A stretch of DNA of 64,000 nucleotides from Isochrysis galbana (GCA_018136815.1 CM030940.1:1763501-1827500); one strand, 5' to 3'. Counted from the first letter of the stretch, positions 12,206 through 22,640 are shown. Notes: a model not told the origin generated them from the sequence alone. Numbers and translations: made by a program.

Positions 12206-12522
12206 CCATGTCGACTCCATAGCAAGCGGTGCTGCACGCATCCTGTGCAGATGCAGTGCAGGCAGACCCATTGTTAACACCCCTTCCCTCTAGCTCATCG
12301 TGAGAAGTCCGATCCCGAGACTCCAATCGAAGGCAAGCCGCCTTGACCTCCGTGCGGCGCCTTTTGAGAAGGCTGCGTCTGGCGAAGAAAAAAAAACCTT
12401 TTAATATTCTCGCCTCACCCGTGGCACTGAATCGCATACTCGTAGCCACGCCCCCTACCCTACCACCCTACCTCACCCTCAATATCCCCGCCTTGCGGCA
12501 ACTCCCCTCGTGCTTTACTTAG
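12206..12522. other. Repeat-derived DNA with a possible LINE tail
   Basis: A T-run on the minus strand at about 12,388-12,400, preceded by TTAAAAGG, resembles LINE 3' tails elsewhere in the window. The rest shows no gene. It replaces the sequence where 5' exons of the cytochrome b561 fragment would be expected. Confidence 0.35.
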
Positions 12523-13023
12523 GGGCTCGGGACATGTGGGGGGGCGGCCGCTGGCTCCGTGTGCATCGCGTGGTGCAGGTGTGTTTCTCCCTCCTCGCCC
12601 CCCCCCCCCCCCCCTCGGCCCTCCCTCCCACGAAACAAGGCACCCCCCCCCCCCCCGCTCTCGCAGGGAAGCGGGCTTGCGGTGGCCGCCGCCGGCGTCG
12701 CGCTCGCCGTCGCGTGGGTGCCCCGAGGGCGCCACTTCTCGCACCCCCATCACACGCTCGGGATCGTCGCCTTCGCCCTCGCCCTGCTGCAGCCGCTCAA
12801 CGCGCTCGTGCGCGGCACGCCCGGCGCCCGCACCACACGCCGCGCCGTGTGGCGGGTCGCGCACAAGGGGACGGGCTACGCCGTGCTCGGCGTGGGCGCC
12901 TACCAGGCCCTCTCGGGGCGCGCCCTCATGCCGAGCCAAGGCGACGCCGTTCTCGTCGCGTACGGGGTGCTCCTGGGCTCCTGGGCCTCTCCTTCGGGGT
13001 GCTCGCGGGGGGGCTCATGGTAG
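12523..13023 (+). pseudogene. Cytochrome b561-type domain, 5'-truncated
   Basis: Two exons, about 12523..12578 and 12667..13023, are joined by a GT-AG intron in phase 0. They encode WLRVHRVVQ, then HHTLGIVAFALALLQPLNAL, then RRAVWRVAHKGTGYAVLGVG. These are the hallmark b561 helices, with three of the four haem-ligand histidines. The family moves electrons across membranes and is often attached to a DOMON domain. No first helix, DOMON domain or convincing start is visible upstream, where mobile-element sequence lies instead. The C-terminus drops to a short GC-rich end (SPSGCSRGGSW). It may be a gene remnant cut by insertion, or a real gene whose upstream exons I cannot see. Confidence 0.6.
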
Positions 13024-13780
13024 GGTGAGAGTGAGGGAAAGGAGACCAAATGAAGGCAAGCCGCCTGAGAAGAGAGCGCGAGCGCGATCCGCAGACCGCA
13101 GACCGTAGACCATCATGTTTGGCGATGGACAAATGAGTGCCTTGGCCGATCAGATTCAATGTGGGTTGATGTTGCGGTATAATCACACCGGTGACCTTGA
13201 GTAAGGAGTGAGTAATACGTTAGTAGTAGTAGAGTACGTGTGTGATGTGTGTCATTGTGCAAGTACTTTAATAATTAACGTTGCGCAAACGAGAGTCAAT
13301 GAGTGTCAATCCTCGCTCTATCTAGGTGAAAATAAAAGTGAAAAGCCCATTCATGTAGCCAAATACAGATAGCAGCGGCGGCGGGGCTATGGGCTATATG
13401 CAATATGCTATATGGCTATGTATAGGTAGCTAGGTCAGGCTAGCGCGCGAGCGCGGGAGCGCTCGCGCCTCGCAAAATATTTGCGAAATTTGGGGCAGTG
13501 AACGCGAAATCTAAGCGAAATATCCGAAGAAATTTGGGCGGGTTTCAAGCGAAATTCTGACCTGGCCCTAGCGCGCGACTGGCGACTGGGCATGCGAGGA
13601 TGATAGATAGGGCTCAAAAACTCGCCGGAGTTGTTCATCCTTGCCTTCATCACACATAGCCCAGGTGGCTTGCGCCGGCGGAGCGGCTTCACGGTGTCAA
13701 GTACCTCCGTCGCCCACCGCAAACAGAAAGCAACCTACGGCAGGCGGCACAGGCACAGGAAGGAGGGAGCAGAGGTAACA
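13024..13780. other. Intergenic DNA with a GC-rich hairpin
   Basis: No gene is supported. A perfect 10-bp inverted repeat with a four-base loop lies at 13,445-13,468 (arms GCGCGAGCGC and GCGCTCGCGC). It is followed by several GCGAAAT words between 13,470 and 13,560. Confidence 0.5.
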
Positions 13781-13819
13781 GAGTGATCGCGACGCCAATA
13801 AGGCGAGGGGGCGGGGCGA

Positions 13820-14085
13820 CGCAGAGGGGGCGGGGCGGGGAAGGCTGCTATGCACCCACACACTTTGGTTCTCTTGAGCACGAGCTTCTGCGGAAGGACA
13901 GCCTTGTGCGCCAAGAACGCATACACGATGGCGGCGTTCGTCAGCGCGATGTCAATCGCGAATAGGATACCCTTTGTGCTTTGTGCTTTGTGCCCACCCG
14001 CACGACGCGCCGCGATCCCAGCGACAGCTTCTTCTGCAATTGGTCATGCCCGTCCATCGCGCTCCGGTAGAGGTGGGGGAGGCTG
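13820..14085 (-). pseudogene. piggyBac-like transposase fragment
   Basis: The minus strand encodes DGHDQLQKKLSLGSRR and then, one frame over, LFAIDIALTNAAIVYAFLAHK. Together these resemble the piggyBac C-terminal core (HDQLR..YSL, then iDiAlvNAyiv). The frames are separated by a short ACAAAGC tandem repeat, so the copy is frameshifted. A family X terminus lies immediately upstream. Identification rests on motif resemblance only. Confidence 0.4.
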
Positions 14086-14170
14086 GGTATAAAAAAAAAC
14101 TCTGGCGGATCGGGAGATCGGGAGGCCCAAATTTTTTTATCGTGGGACCAGTTTCGTCTGGGGAGGGGAG

Positions 14171-14210
14171 CGGCGCGCGCTCCATGACCCCATCGTATTT
14201 CACGATACAA
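14171..14210 (+). mobile_element. Family X hairpin terminus, copy A
   Basis: GGCGCGCGCTCCAT is followed by a short spacer and a stem ATCGT (14,192-14,196) / ACGAT (14,202-14,206). Position and flanking word match the other family X ends, but the stem sequence differs. Confidence 0.55.
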
Positions 14211-14667
14211 TCGAGGGCTGACTGAGGGCTGAGGGCTGCATCAAAGGATCGAGGCGTTCTTCTCCTCCTTCCTCGAATTGCGGATTTGCGGCCACAGGCA
14301 GGCCACAGCCGTAGGGCACCTAGACAACTGCAACTGCTGTCTTTCTAGCTTTAGCTATCGGTTGCCACGGGAGTAGGGAAAGGGCAGCACGCAATGGGCT
14401 CGAGTTTCGACCCGCCCACGTCCAGACGTCCAGACCCTCACCCCCCCTATGACCAAAACCGGTTCACTTCTCACTTCTCGAGCGCGCCCTCCTCATGGTG
14501 ATCGGAGACTGACGTCTTGAGCTCGGGTATGATCGCGAGCTTGCTCTGCTTCTCGGAGATAGAGATCGTTCAAGATGGCGTGCTGGGCTGCTGTAGATAC
14601 GGCGAGGCGAGCCGTGCCGCCCATCTCACTGCAACCTGTGCGCCTTTCCAGGTGAGCTCAAGCCGAG
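14211..14667. other. Intergenic, possible upstream exon
   Basis: No recognised gene. A short frame from about 14,517 ends near a plausible donor (CCAG|GTGAGC at about 14,652). It could be a leader exon of the following ORF, but nothing confirms this. Confidence 0.3.
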
Positions 14668-16293
14668 ATGCTGACATCCGGGTTGGGTATCGCGAGATGC
14701 CGCACGGATCTCCGCGAGATCATAGTACCACCGGCTAATTGGAAGGATTACTGCACCTCTCGTGTGGAGAATACAGCGACGGAAGGAACCCCACAGCCTT
14801 CTCCTCCGGGTCTCCCTGCCGCCTCCCTAGCCTCTCCCTTCCCTCCCACGGTGTCCACCCCCTGCGACACGGCGACCTCCATTGCGATCCACGAGACGTC
14901 CCAGCCACCGGTTCCTCCGCCTCCAAGACTTATGGTTCCCCACGCCAACACCAACGCCAACGAGATCAGCAGGGTCATGATAGAGATGCACGAATCACGA
15001 CGCGACGGGCTGATCAGTCCAGCCCATCTGCAAGGTGGGCGACACATACCGGGCTTTGCACGGAGCCACGCGTCGTCCAATCCCGCTCTTGAAGGCGCTC
15101 AAAACGAGACTACGGCCGCCATGGCGTTGAGCAACATGCTGAGTTTCCACCGCGCAAACATGGGCATCGGCATGCACTGCCCTGAGCTACGCACGCCCAC
15201 TCTGAAGCCGAGAGTGGGGACAGGCAGCGGTTATATGCTGTCGGCCCCACACAACCTCCAAAGCCCCGAAAAGAATAGCGCGGGAACTACTACAATTGAA
15301 GTTGCGCGAAAGCGCCAGCGCGAGTCTGCAAAGGGCGGAATTCATGCGTCAAAGAAAGGCCGCAACTCCTCTGGGTGCCTAGCATACTGCGCTCGGTCAG
15401 GCTACTGCTCGCGCTGTACACGCCGTTCGATTTCGATCTGCCCCCCATCAGCTGCTGCATTGGGGGCACTCGCCCCGAAATTTCCTCATCTGTCAATCGC
15501 GCCGCCAGTACGTGCCACCGTCCTGTCGAACCTCCCCAATGCCCTTGCTCGGCCCGGAACGGACGAAACGACTCGTCTGCTTGAGGCGCGAGAGACATGG
15601 CTACAGCTGCTCTCGCAGATTCCGGCTGTGTTACCCTGCAAAGGCGAGGCGTGGCTGCCTGCATACGAGCTGTTTTACCGCGCAACCGGGCAGGGCATTC
15701 TGGAGGAGACGGCGCTGAATCTGAGGCAATGGTATGCGGTGTGCTCAGCAGAGCGTGCATGCGGAGGCGGGCGCGCTGAGTGCAACAAGTTCTTGGCGAT
15801 GCTGCGATCCGTGGGATCATCATTCACTAACTCCGTGGAGAGCTCGTGCATGCCGCAGTCACATGACGCCAACTCTCGCCAACCCTTTGTGCCACCTACT
15901 GCGCCATCACCTTGCGCTAGAGTATCTAGTACTCAAAAGTTTGTGGCACCAGGCCAGCACCCTCACATGCAGGATGTGAGCCAGCATGGTATGCCCCATT
16001 CGGCTGCAACTGACCAGCTGCTGTCAGCCCAAACACCATTGTGGCCGTTTCCACAGATTCTGTCGTTCCCTGGAAATCTCCCTGATCCCACCCTGCGCAC
16101 CGCATGGCTGCCGTCGCAAGCAGCAGGCGGCCAAAACCATGCTGTTGCGTCGCCGCATTGGTCTTTGCCCCCGTGTCACTATCATCCGCACCGGTCGACC
16201 TCAGCAATGCGCCCCTATGCCCACCCTGGCGCGAGCATGACCACGGTGCAGTGGACCCCGCTCTCCGCTCCAAATCGTCTCGTAGATGGATGA
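14668..16293 (+). CDS. Unrecognised 541-residue protein
   Basis: This is a single uninterrupted frame starting at an ATG. The protein is rich in Pro, Ser, Ala and His and looks largely disordered. It has a basic patch resembling a nuclear localisation signal (about 213-232, RKRQRESAKGG and SKKGR) and one more ordered, probably helical segment at about 305-375 (LEARETWLQLLSQIP and LFYRATGQGILEETALNLR). I recognise no domain. The length of the open frame and the ordered segment favour a real gene, but there is no independent support and no clear promoter. It could also be one exon of a longer gene or an old element ORF. Confidence 0.45.
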   Translation: MLTSGLGIARCRTDLREIIVPPANWKDYCTSRVENTATEGTPQPSPPGLPAASLASPFPPTVSTPCDTATSIAIHETSQPPVPPPPRLMVPHANTNANEISRVMIEMHESRRDGLISPAHLQGGRHIPGFARSHASSNPALEGAQNETTAAMALSNMLSFHRANMGIGMHCPELRTPTLKPRVGTGSGYMLSAPHNLQSPEKNSAGTTTIEVARKRQRESAKGGIHASKKGRNSSGCLAYCARSGYCSRCTRRSISICPPSAAALGALAPKFPHLSIAPPVRATVLSNLPNALARPGTDETTRLLEARETWLQLLSQIPAVLPCKGEAWLPAYELFYRATGQGILEETALNLRQWYAVCSAERACGGGRAECNKFLAMLRSVGSSFTNSVESSCMPQSHDANSRQPFVPPTAPSPCARVSSTQKFVAPGQHPHMQDVSQHGMPHSAATDQLLSAQTPLWPFPQILSFPGNLPDPTLRTAWLPSQAAGGQNHAVASPHWSLPPCHYHPHRSTSAMRPYAHPGASMTTVQWTPLSAPNRLVDG

Positions 16294-16379
16294 TTCCATT
16301 GAATCGTCCTTTGAGCCCTCGTTTCGTACGAAGGCGAGCGTGCTACAACCGCAGACACTCTTCGGCGGGCAATCGTGCT

Positions 16380-16692
16380 GGGCCGCTGTGGAAAGTGCCG
16401 CGCCGTCTCTAGACAGCGCCGCGCCTCTCTAGACAGCGCATTGCTCTCAGATACCATTCCTGGATCTTACATGGCTGCGATGTGATGAGCTCCGCTCTCA
16501 GCTTAGCTCTAGTACTTGTGCTACGATGCAACTACTTCTTGTTCACCAATCGCTCCATCGCTCGTCTATCGAGCCCTCTTTAGCGAAGCTCCTCAGCAAA
16601 CGAGCATGTCGTACATCTTTGGATAGTGCCGCGCCTCTTCTGGCAAGCGTCGCACCTCTTCTGGCAAGCGTCGCGCCTCTTCCGGCTGCGTA
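16380..16692. repeat. Short tandem repeats of about 21 bp
   Basis: Around 16,632-16,692 three copies of a CGC(G/A)CCTCTTC(T/C)GGC unit occur in tandem. A related CGCGCC..TCTCTAGACAG pair occurs at about 16,398-16,440. No gene seen. Confidence 0.6.
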
Positions 16693-18445
16693 GACCATCC
16701 TGATCATCGCTGAAGCCATTGAACCGTGTAATATCGTTCAAATTCATGTTACTACGCAGCACGAATGCGGTGCATGATAGATTGCATTCGCTATGCCAGC
16801 GCGTGTACAAAGAGAGTGTCTTGACTGTGATCGATGCAGTTGAAGGCCGGAGGACATTCCCCCCACGTGCCATAGCCTGCCGTGCACCATGAACTTACTC
16901 TTTTTTCAACCTGTGCTCTTGCCATGCCCGTACATCGTTCATTGATGTGTAGCAATTGAGTGGATGCCAATGGAAAGCGGTTTTAGCTAGCAGTAATTGC
17001 TTTAAGGTAGTAAAATTATTTACACCCTTGAGGACCTTGATGATTTTACGCCTATGCATTTTATAGGTGACGCACATGAGAGAACGACACGGCATACATC
17101 AAATAGTACTGTGCGCGTAGAAATTATTGTGACCACACGGCAATCTCAATTGTGAGGCGTCTTTTGTCTTTTGCCCTCCACCCCGGGCACTAACTCCCCA
17201 TGGGTGACCCGTCGGCCCGTCGCTCTCACGATGAGCCATCCCGCACGAGATGCTCTCACCACCACAACCCAGACCCCCAGCGGGGTCGCGCCGGGTCTCA
17301 CACTCCCTAGCTCGCACAACTCTGCCCCTCGAGCTGATTTTTTTCTGAAGATCCAGGGCTGTTGTGGGTTGTGGGTAGGGGAGATCACGGGCGGCCGCTG
17401 CGCTCGAGCGCTCGAGGCAAGAGGGAGATCGCGTCCCCTTCTTTCTTCCCTTGCTCGCAGGTCCCATTCCCCCCGGCATTGCATCCGGGGTTCTCCCCCG
17501 CGGGATGCCGCCGCGTGACGTGGTACATTTAAGCGCCCACCTCCGGGAGGCGCCTGTGCCAATTCTTAAAAGGTGCAACCTGAGGTCCCCTTTTTTCACC
17601 CCCTCCCCCTCCCCACTTAAGTATAAAAGTATAGGAGCGCCCACACTTTGGAGGGTAGACCGGCGACTCGTCGCCCCTTATTTGAGGGACTATTTCTTCG
17701 TTGGTAGTGGAGGAGGTGTGGGTGGAGCTGTGGATCTTTATTGTTACTTACCAGCCAGAGTATATGATAGTCGACCTACGTCGGGCGACTCACCACGAAA
17801 AAGGACCGGGGGGGGGGGGGGGGGGGACTCTCGTCAGAAAAGAAGAACGGCCCTCACCAGCTCGCGCCGTGAGCGGTCCACGAGGAATAAATGCGCCACT
17901 GGGGTACGGGGTACTCTCGTCTCTCGTCGACTTGAGCCACTCCCTCTCCCTCTCCCTCTCTTGTCGCCCGCCGCCCCTCTTCGCCCGTTTGCTAACGCAA
18001 ACGGGGCTCGTTTCTCGTTTCTCACCACACTCCATACATAGGGGAGGTATGCAAATCCCCCCCCCTCTCTCCCTCGCTCCGCTCTCACGCTCTCACCCAT
18101 CTCTCTCCCTGCGGCGCGTCACCATGCGGCGCGCCACGGCCTGCTCTCAGCTCTCAGAGGTCCTTTGGGCGCTCCCAGAGGGCCAGCAAGGGCAGCTCAG
18201 GCAGCCCCTGGCCCCCCCTGCCTCTCCCACGCTCGCCTCGCTGGCCTTGGATGCCGCCCAGAGGCCTCTGTCTGCCTGGCGACCAGGGATGGGAGGGGAG
18301 TCAGTACGAGGGCAAGCCCAATGCCCAATGCAGGCAATCCGCCGTGACGAGAATCTCCCAAGGGCCGGAGGCGCTCTTGGATAGAAATTCGGGGTGTCAC
18401 TCAAACCTTCGTCCATCTCGGCGAGGGCAGCGGCAGCGAGGGAGG
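16693..18445. other. Gene-poor DNA with one promoter-like site
   Basis: From 16,900 to 17,110 the DNA is A/T-richer with no gene. At about 17,616-17,634 the sequence TTAAGTATAAAAGTATAGG contains a good TATA motif. No recognisable coding sequence follows, so it may be an LTR or element promoter. G-runs at 17,805-17,826 and C/T tracts follow. Open frames at 17,451-18,384 look like composition artefacts. Confidence 0.4.
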
Positions 18446-18489
18446 GCGGCGGCGCGCGCTCCATGACCCTATCAGTTTACTGATAGTTG
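18446..18489 (+). mobile_element. Family X hairpin terminus, copy B
   Basis: GGCGCGCGCTCCATGACC is followed by a perfect 8-bp stem, CTATCAGT (18,469-18,476) and ACTGATAG (18,479-18,486), then GTTGG. It is the strongest hairpin in the family. Confidence 0.6.
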
Positions 18490-18754
18490 GACGTCCATCT
18501 TCATATTAAGGTAGGAGCTCGAGCTCGAGGTCGTTGCCCTGCGCGTCGGTTCGGAGCTACTCGATCTCGGTCGTCTGGCGCCGCGGCCCGATCCTTCCCA
18601 GGGCACGAGCATTTTGTTCTTCTCATCATCTTGCCACTTCTCGAGTACGCCGGTGTACTTGGGCTGGGTGGAGTGCTGTGATGCCCCCATTGCATGCCAA
18701 ACGCCCCGGCCTTGACGCGCACCACCACGTTCTTCACGGAGCGGAGACTCTTCA

Positions 18755-18960
18755 ATTTAGGCCTGTTTTGCCGGTTTTGGGTTACGCTTCGTTGTGGGGG
18801 CTCCCGGCTCCCGGGGGGGGTCTGGGGCCCAAAGGGCACCGAATATGTGCTAGATAGGTGTTTTCCGGGGTTTCTACCGCTTTACTTTGGTGTATTTCCT
18901 CAATCCTGACTTTTTCATTCTTACACCCTTAGAAGTTAAAATAGTGTTTGACCGCCCTAG
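18755..18960 (+). repeat. Family R5, plus-strand copy
   Basis: Matches the reverse complement of 21,217-21,420. Shared words include TGTGGGGGCT, GGTCTGGGGCCCAAAGGGCA, ATGTGCTAG and CCCTTAGAAGTTAAAATAG, in the same order. With the distal copy it forms an inverted pair flanking the PUB-domain gene. Confidence 0.75.
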
Positions 18961-19079
18961 AAGTGGGTCAGTAGGGCAGTCTCTCTCCTCCTGGCAAGCC
19001 ATCAGGCATGCCAGGAGCCAAGGAGGATGGGTGGTTCCTCCCCCATGGCAGGGGAGGAGTGGAGAGAGGGGGGGCTCGT

Positions 19080-19111
19080 GCCCCCCCATGGGTCAACCAA
19101 GTATAAACTTA
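19080..19111 (+). mobile_element. Family X terminus, divergent copy F
   Basis: CCCATGGGTCAACCAAGTATAAACTTAGTTG carries a four-base stem (AAGT/ACTT). It ends in the AGTTG seen at other family X ends. The upstream word is G-rich, not GCGCGCTCCAT, so membership is less certain. Confidence 0.4.
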
Positions 19112-19603
19112 GTTGAACTATTAGTTGACATCAAACATCAAAATGATTTAGATTTAAAATGACTTATGACTTCAACTTCAACTTCACAAGTTGCAATTTC
19201 AACTTTGCCTTCCATAGCGCTCAGGGGGGTCTTGAGTGTGTGCTAGCAAGGTGACAATCCTTGATTGCCTAGGGTGGAGCAGAGAATGGTTCCACAAACT
19301 TTTACTCAATACTTTCCATGGGGTAACCTCTTCCCAAAAGTCACCATGCTTCTTCTATGTGACTTTCAGTATACTCTATATACTGATACTGATGGCTGAT
19401 GGCTCGTCTACTGTGAACGTGTGGATCGCTCGTCGTCCCTAAACGCTGGGGCGCCTTGTGAACCTTGTGCTTGCCTTGCGCGCGCCGCAGACCGCTACAA
19501 CACTCCCTGGCTCCCCCTCCCCCCCTCCCCCCTCCTCTCCCGCCTCCCCCCCCCCGCACTCCCAACCTTCCTGCCCCCTTCGACTAACCCACCAACCCGC
19601 GTG

Positions 19604-20478
19604 ATGGCGCGTCCGACCATCGAGGAGGCTGTCGACCTGTTGCTCCGCAACGAGCCTGCGCTCTTCCGCCTCACCACAGAGACTCTCTTCCGCGTGAGCC
19701 AATCACTCCACCCGTGCCCATCTGCGTGGAGAGAGCTCCCCCTCCCACGAGGCCTCACGCGGCTCGGCCGCGCGGCTGCAACTCTAATGGTAGAGTCCAT
19801 CAAATATGGTCCGGTGGTGGTGGTGGTGGTGGTCAGGCATGGGGCACGGTGCGGCCGTGAAGAGGTGTCCACGTAGCGGCCTGCTTTCAGGTGTCTGCTA
19901 CATGCTCACCTGTCACAGGTGGTTAAGAACATCGAGACCTATCCAACGGAGGCACGGTACCGAGAACTTTCGACGAGTTCGGCGACGTACACGGCCAAAA
20001 TTGCTGGCGCCAAGGGTGGCGTCCGTTTTCTTAGGGCGCTTGGCTTTGAGCTCAAGACGGTCAAGGGATCGTCATCTGTTACTGAAAAGCCCGAGCAGCA
20101 CGAGGCCATGGTGCTCGCAGCGCCCGATGCGCAGACGCTGGCCGAGGGGAAACAGGCGCTTAAGGTAAGCGCTGCTCTCTCGCACCGCCAGCTTTAGCGC
20201 CCATGCACAGCACCATAAGCTCAATCGTGCACGACTCCTCTCCTCACTTTCTCTGAGAGTAGGCGGCCGTGAAGAAGTATGACGCAAAACAGGAGGCAGC
20301 GCGAGTGGCGGAGAACGCAGCGGCGGCCTTGAAGCTCAAGGAGCTGCAGGTCCTTTCGCAGCAAAACAATCAAAAAATCACTGAACAGACGCGCGCCGAA
20401 CGCGAGCGGATAAAACAAAAGATGCTTGCAGATAAATTTGAGCTTGAGCGGCAACGCGACCCGACCAACTTCAAGTGA
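19604..20478 (+). CDS. PUB/PUG-domain protein
   Basis: Three exons, 19604..19693, 19919..20164 and 20263..20478, are all joined in phase 0 with GT-AG introns and give 183 residues. Residues about 18-95 form a PUB (PUG) domain: an ALFRLTTETLFR helix, then Y..EARYRELSTSSATYTAKIAGAKGGVRFLRALGF. The C-terminal third is a charged, probably coiled-coil tail ending DPTNFK. PUB domains bind the C-terminal tail of the AAA ATPase p97/VCP, as in PNGase and UBXN6, so a role as a p97 adaptor is a reasonable inference. No UBX or transglutaminase domain is seen. The start is the first ATG giving the helix that leads into the domain. R5 repeats flank the gene in opposite orientations. Confidence 0.82.
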
Positions 20479-21216
20479 GCCGCGCTCGGGCCGATGAGGC
20501 CAGGTGTATGCGGCGCGAATATTCTCACGACGGGATGGCCGAGAGGATTCCGGCGGGTGGCTTCCGCTTGGCCGAGTGCCTGGCCGTTGGCTAGCCTTGT
20601 GTACTGTGGGCGCTCTTCCTGCGTCACGCTTTGCACTGGTGTCACCTCGGGTTTTGATGTTGCGGCTCTAGATGCGGCTGGGAATGGATTGATAACACTG
20701 CTGTCATCGTGTTTTCTCTGCAGTGTCGATGGCAAGGATGCAAACAGCAGCAGGCACGCGACGTGACGTGGGCTGTGTGGAGCAGCGGACGCCATCGTCT
20801 ATTGCTAATGCGAGCGTGACAAAACAGCAGCAAACAACAACGTATGGCTTTGTGGCTATATTTGGCTTTCTTTAGGGAGGAATGTGCAGTCTTGGTCCTC
20901 CTCCTTGACGGTTGAGATCAAGGAAGGCTTCACATTGCTTTTGAATAACAAGTAGTACAAATACAAATACTTTTTGAAATCATTATACATTATATATCTC
21001 TTACTTAAGAGTAAGAGGCGGTTTAGAAGCACCTTTGAAAGTGCTTCGCGACAGTTGAGTGCTCTGAGTTCCATATATTAAATTACATAGACGCGTCTTA
21101 ATCACTTAAACGCACCTTATCTTCAAAGCGACCGCGACATGCAGCAGGTACGTCTAGGTCTAGGCCTTCCAGCTTGGAGAGTAGGAGTAGGAACTTCATG
21201 AAGGTGGTGATTTCCT
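20479..21216. other. Intergenic DNA with two adjacent hairpins
   Basis: No gene is seen. A/T-richer DNA at 20,920-21,060 contains two consecutive perfect hairpins. The first is CTCTTACT/AGTAAGAG at 20,998-21,017 with loop TAAG. The second is GAAGCAC/GTGCTTC at 21,026-21,047. They may belong to an unannotated structured RNA or to the 3' flank of the PUB gene. Confidence 0.5.
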
Positions 21217-21420
21217 CACTCTTAGTTAGGGCGGTCAAACAGCTATTTTAACTTCTAAGGGTGAAAATTGACCAAGTCAAGATTGAGGATTCATTACGAG
21301 ATTTTTGGATAAGGTGACCGGATAGGTGTAACTAGCACATTTCCGGTGCCCTTTGGGCCCCAGACCCCCCACGGTAGCCCCCACAGCGATGCGTAACCAA
21401 AATACGCGCAAACAGGCCAG
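21217..21420 (-). repeat. Family R5, minus-strand copy
   Basis: Inverted partner of 18,755-18,960. A short MITE sits at its distal edge (next feature). Confidence 0.75.
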
Positions 21421-21430
21421 AAATTACTAT

Positions 21431-21614
21431 CCTACATGTGAAACACAGGAACAGTGTTTTTTTTCGGAGGCCCAAAACATATGTTTTTCGCTGTTTTATT
21501 TCGGGCGGCCCCCCTACCCCGCACATCTGTTTTTTACACTGTTTTTTTTCGACGGCAAAAAACATACTGTTTTTGCTGTTTTATTTCTAAGTTTGGCTGT
21601 GTTTCACATGTAGG
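21431..21614. mobile_element. hAT-like MITE with intact 8-bp target duplication
   Basis: Perfect 18-bp terminal inverted repeats, CCTACATGTGAAACACAG at 21,431-21,448 and its complement at 21,597-21,614, bound a 184-bp non-coding element. Identical 8-bp direct repeats ATTACTAT flank it at 21,423-21,430 and 21,615-21,622. An 8-bp duplication is the mark of hAT-superfamily transposition. The interior contains T-runs and two partial GCTGTTTTATTTC repeats but no transposase, so it is non-autonomous. Perfect ends imply a recent insertion. Confidence 0.9.
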
Positions 21615-21622
21615 ATTACTAT

Positions 21623-22640
21623 CTCGGAGGACTGACGTCCGACGGCGCGAGCGCGGGCGAGCGTCGGGCCGCTAATCGACGCGTCCCCGGCGCAGCGTGC
21701 CTCGGCCAGCCACAGCCATGCGCGTAGGCTGCCGGGTGCACCTACTACTACCCCCCAGCTACCCGCCGCCGCCTCATCGCAAATCGCCCCATCGCCCATC
21801 GCTTCCCTCGCTAGCGCGCCAACGGAGGGGTCCCGGAGCCCGGAGCGCCCGAGTTAGGCGTGCGCCCGGGCGCGCTGCGAAGGCTTTCATCGCCATCAGC
21901 CCGGTGTCCGGGCCAGCCAAGACACTGAATAAGCAGAATCCGCCGCGCCAGCGCCGCCAATCGCGCCAGCCGCGCAACGAGCCTCAGCCGGAGATCATAA
22001 ACCACATTTTATGATCTCGGAACGGGCGCAAAGTGCACAATGGCATCGACAATGTCAAGAAGTGGGAAACACCGTCCATTCGCCTATCTGGGTACTAGAA
22101 AGCACCAGCTAGCGCTGTTTTCGCTCTGCTCATAAAAACAACTCGCCACTCCTTGTGTCTTGTGTTAAACATCTACGAGTAGAGTGCAAGACCTTTTACC
22201 TTCTACCGTTGATGCCAAGCGCTCCCATCAACGGCTCATAAAAACAAAACCCATCAACGCCGCCCCTTCCCCCCCCGGCTTGCCCCCCGCGGCTTCCTCG
22301 ATGTGACGGGGGCTTCCTCTTTTACGTACTTTCCTCGCACTATTACTCACCCCCACCATGGCCAAGGCCCCGCGCGCGGCTGGCGCGGGCCGCTTGCTCC
22401 CTCCCAACGGCCTGGGTGCGGGAACCCTCAGACCGAGAGAGGAGCGAGGAGAGAGGGAGAGAGCAGAGATTGGACTGCTAGATTAGGTATTCAAAGCAAG
22501 CGAACAATTAATAAACGGGGGCTGGCAAGGGGGAAGATATTATCCTTAGGTATCAAGCGTTAGATATTCTCAATTTTCACCATTTTTGAAATTTAACAGC
22601 ACAATCTTCTGCCGCATCTCGACACAAAAGATGCCCATTC
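21623..22640. other. Intergenic DNA upstream of CCT4
   Basis: No gene is supported. CTCATAAAAACAA occurs twice (about 22,129 and 22,236). A 9-bp inverted repeat CCGTTGATG/CATCAACGG lies at about 22,206-22,234. Both may be regulatory, but this is only an observation. Confidence 0.4.

Noticed and set aside
12460-12939. 159-codon frame antisense to the b561 exons
   Set aside because: GC-rich shadow of the b561 reading frame with no domain features.
19495-19872. Minus-strand frame opposite the PUB gene's first exon
   Set aside because: It overlaps the supported exon and intron on the plus strand and has no features.
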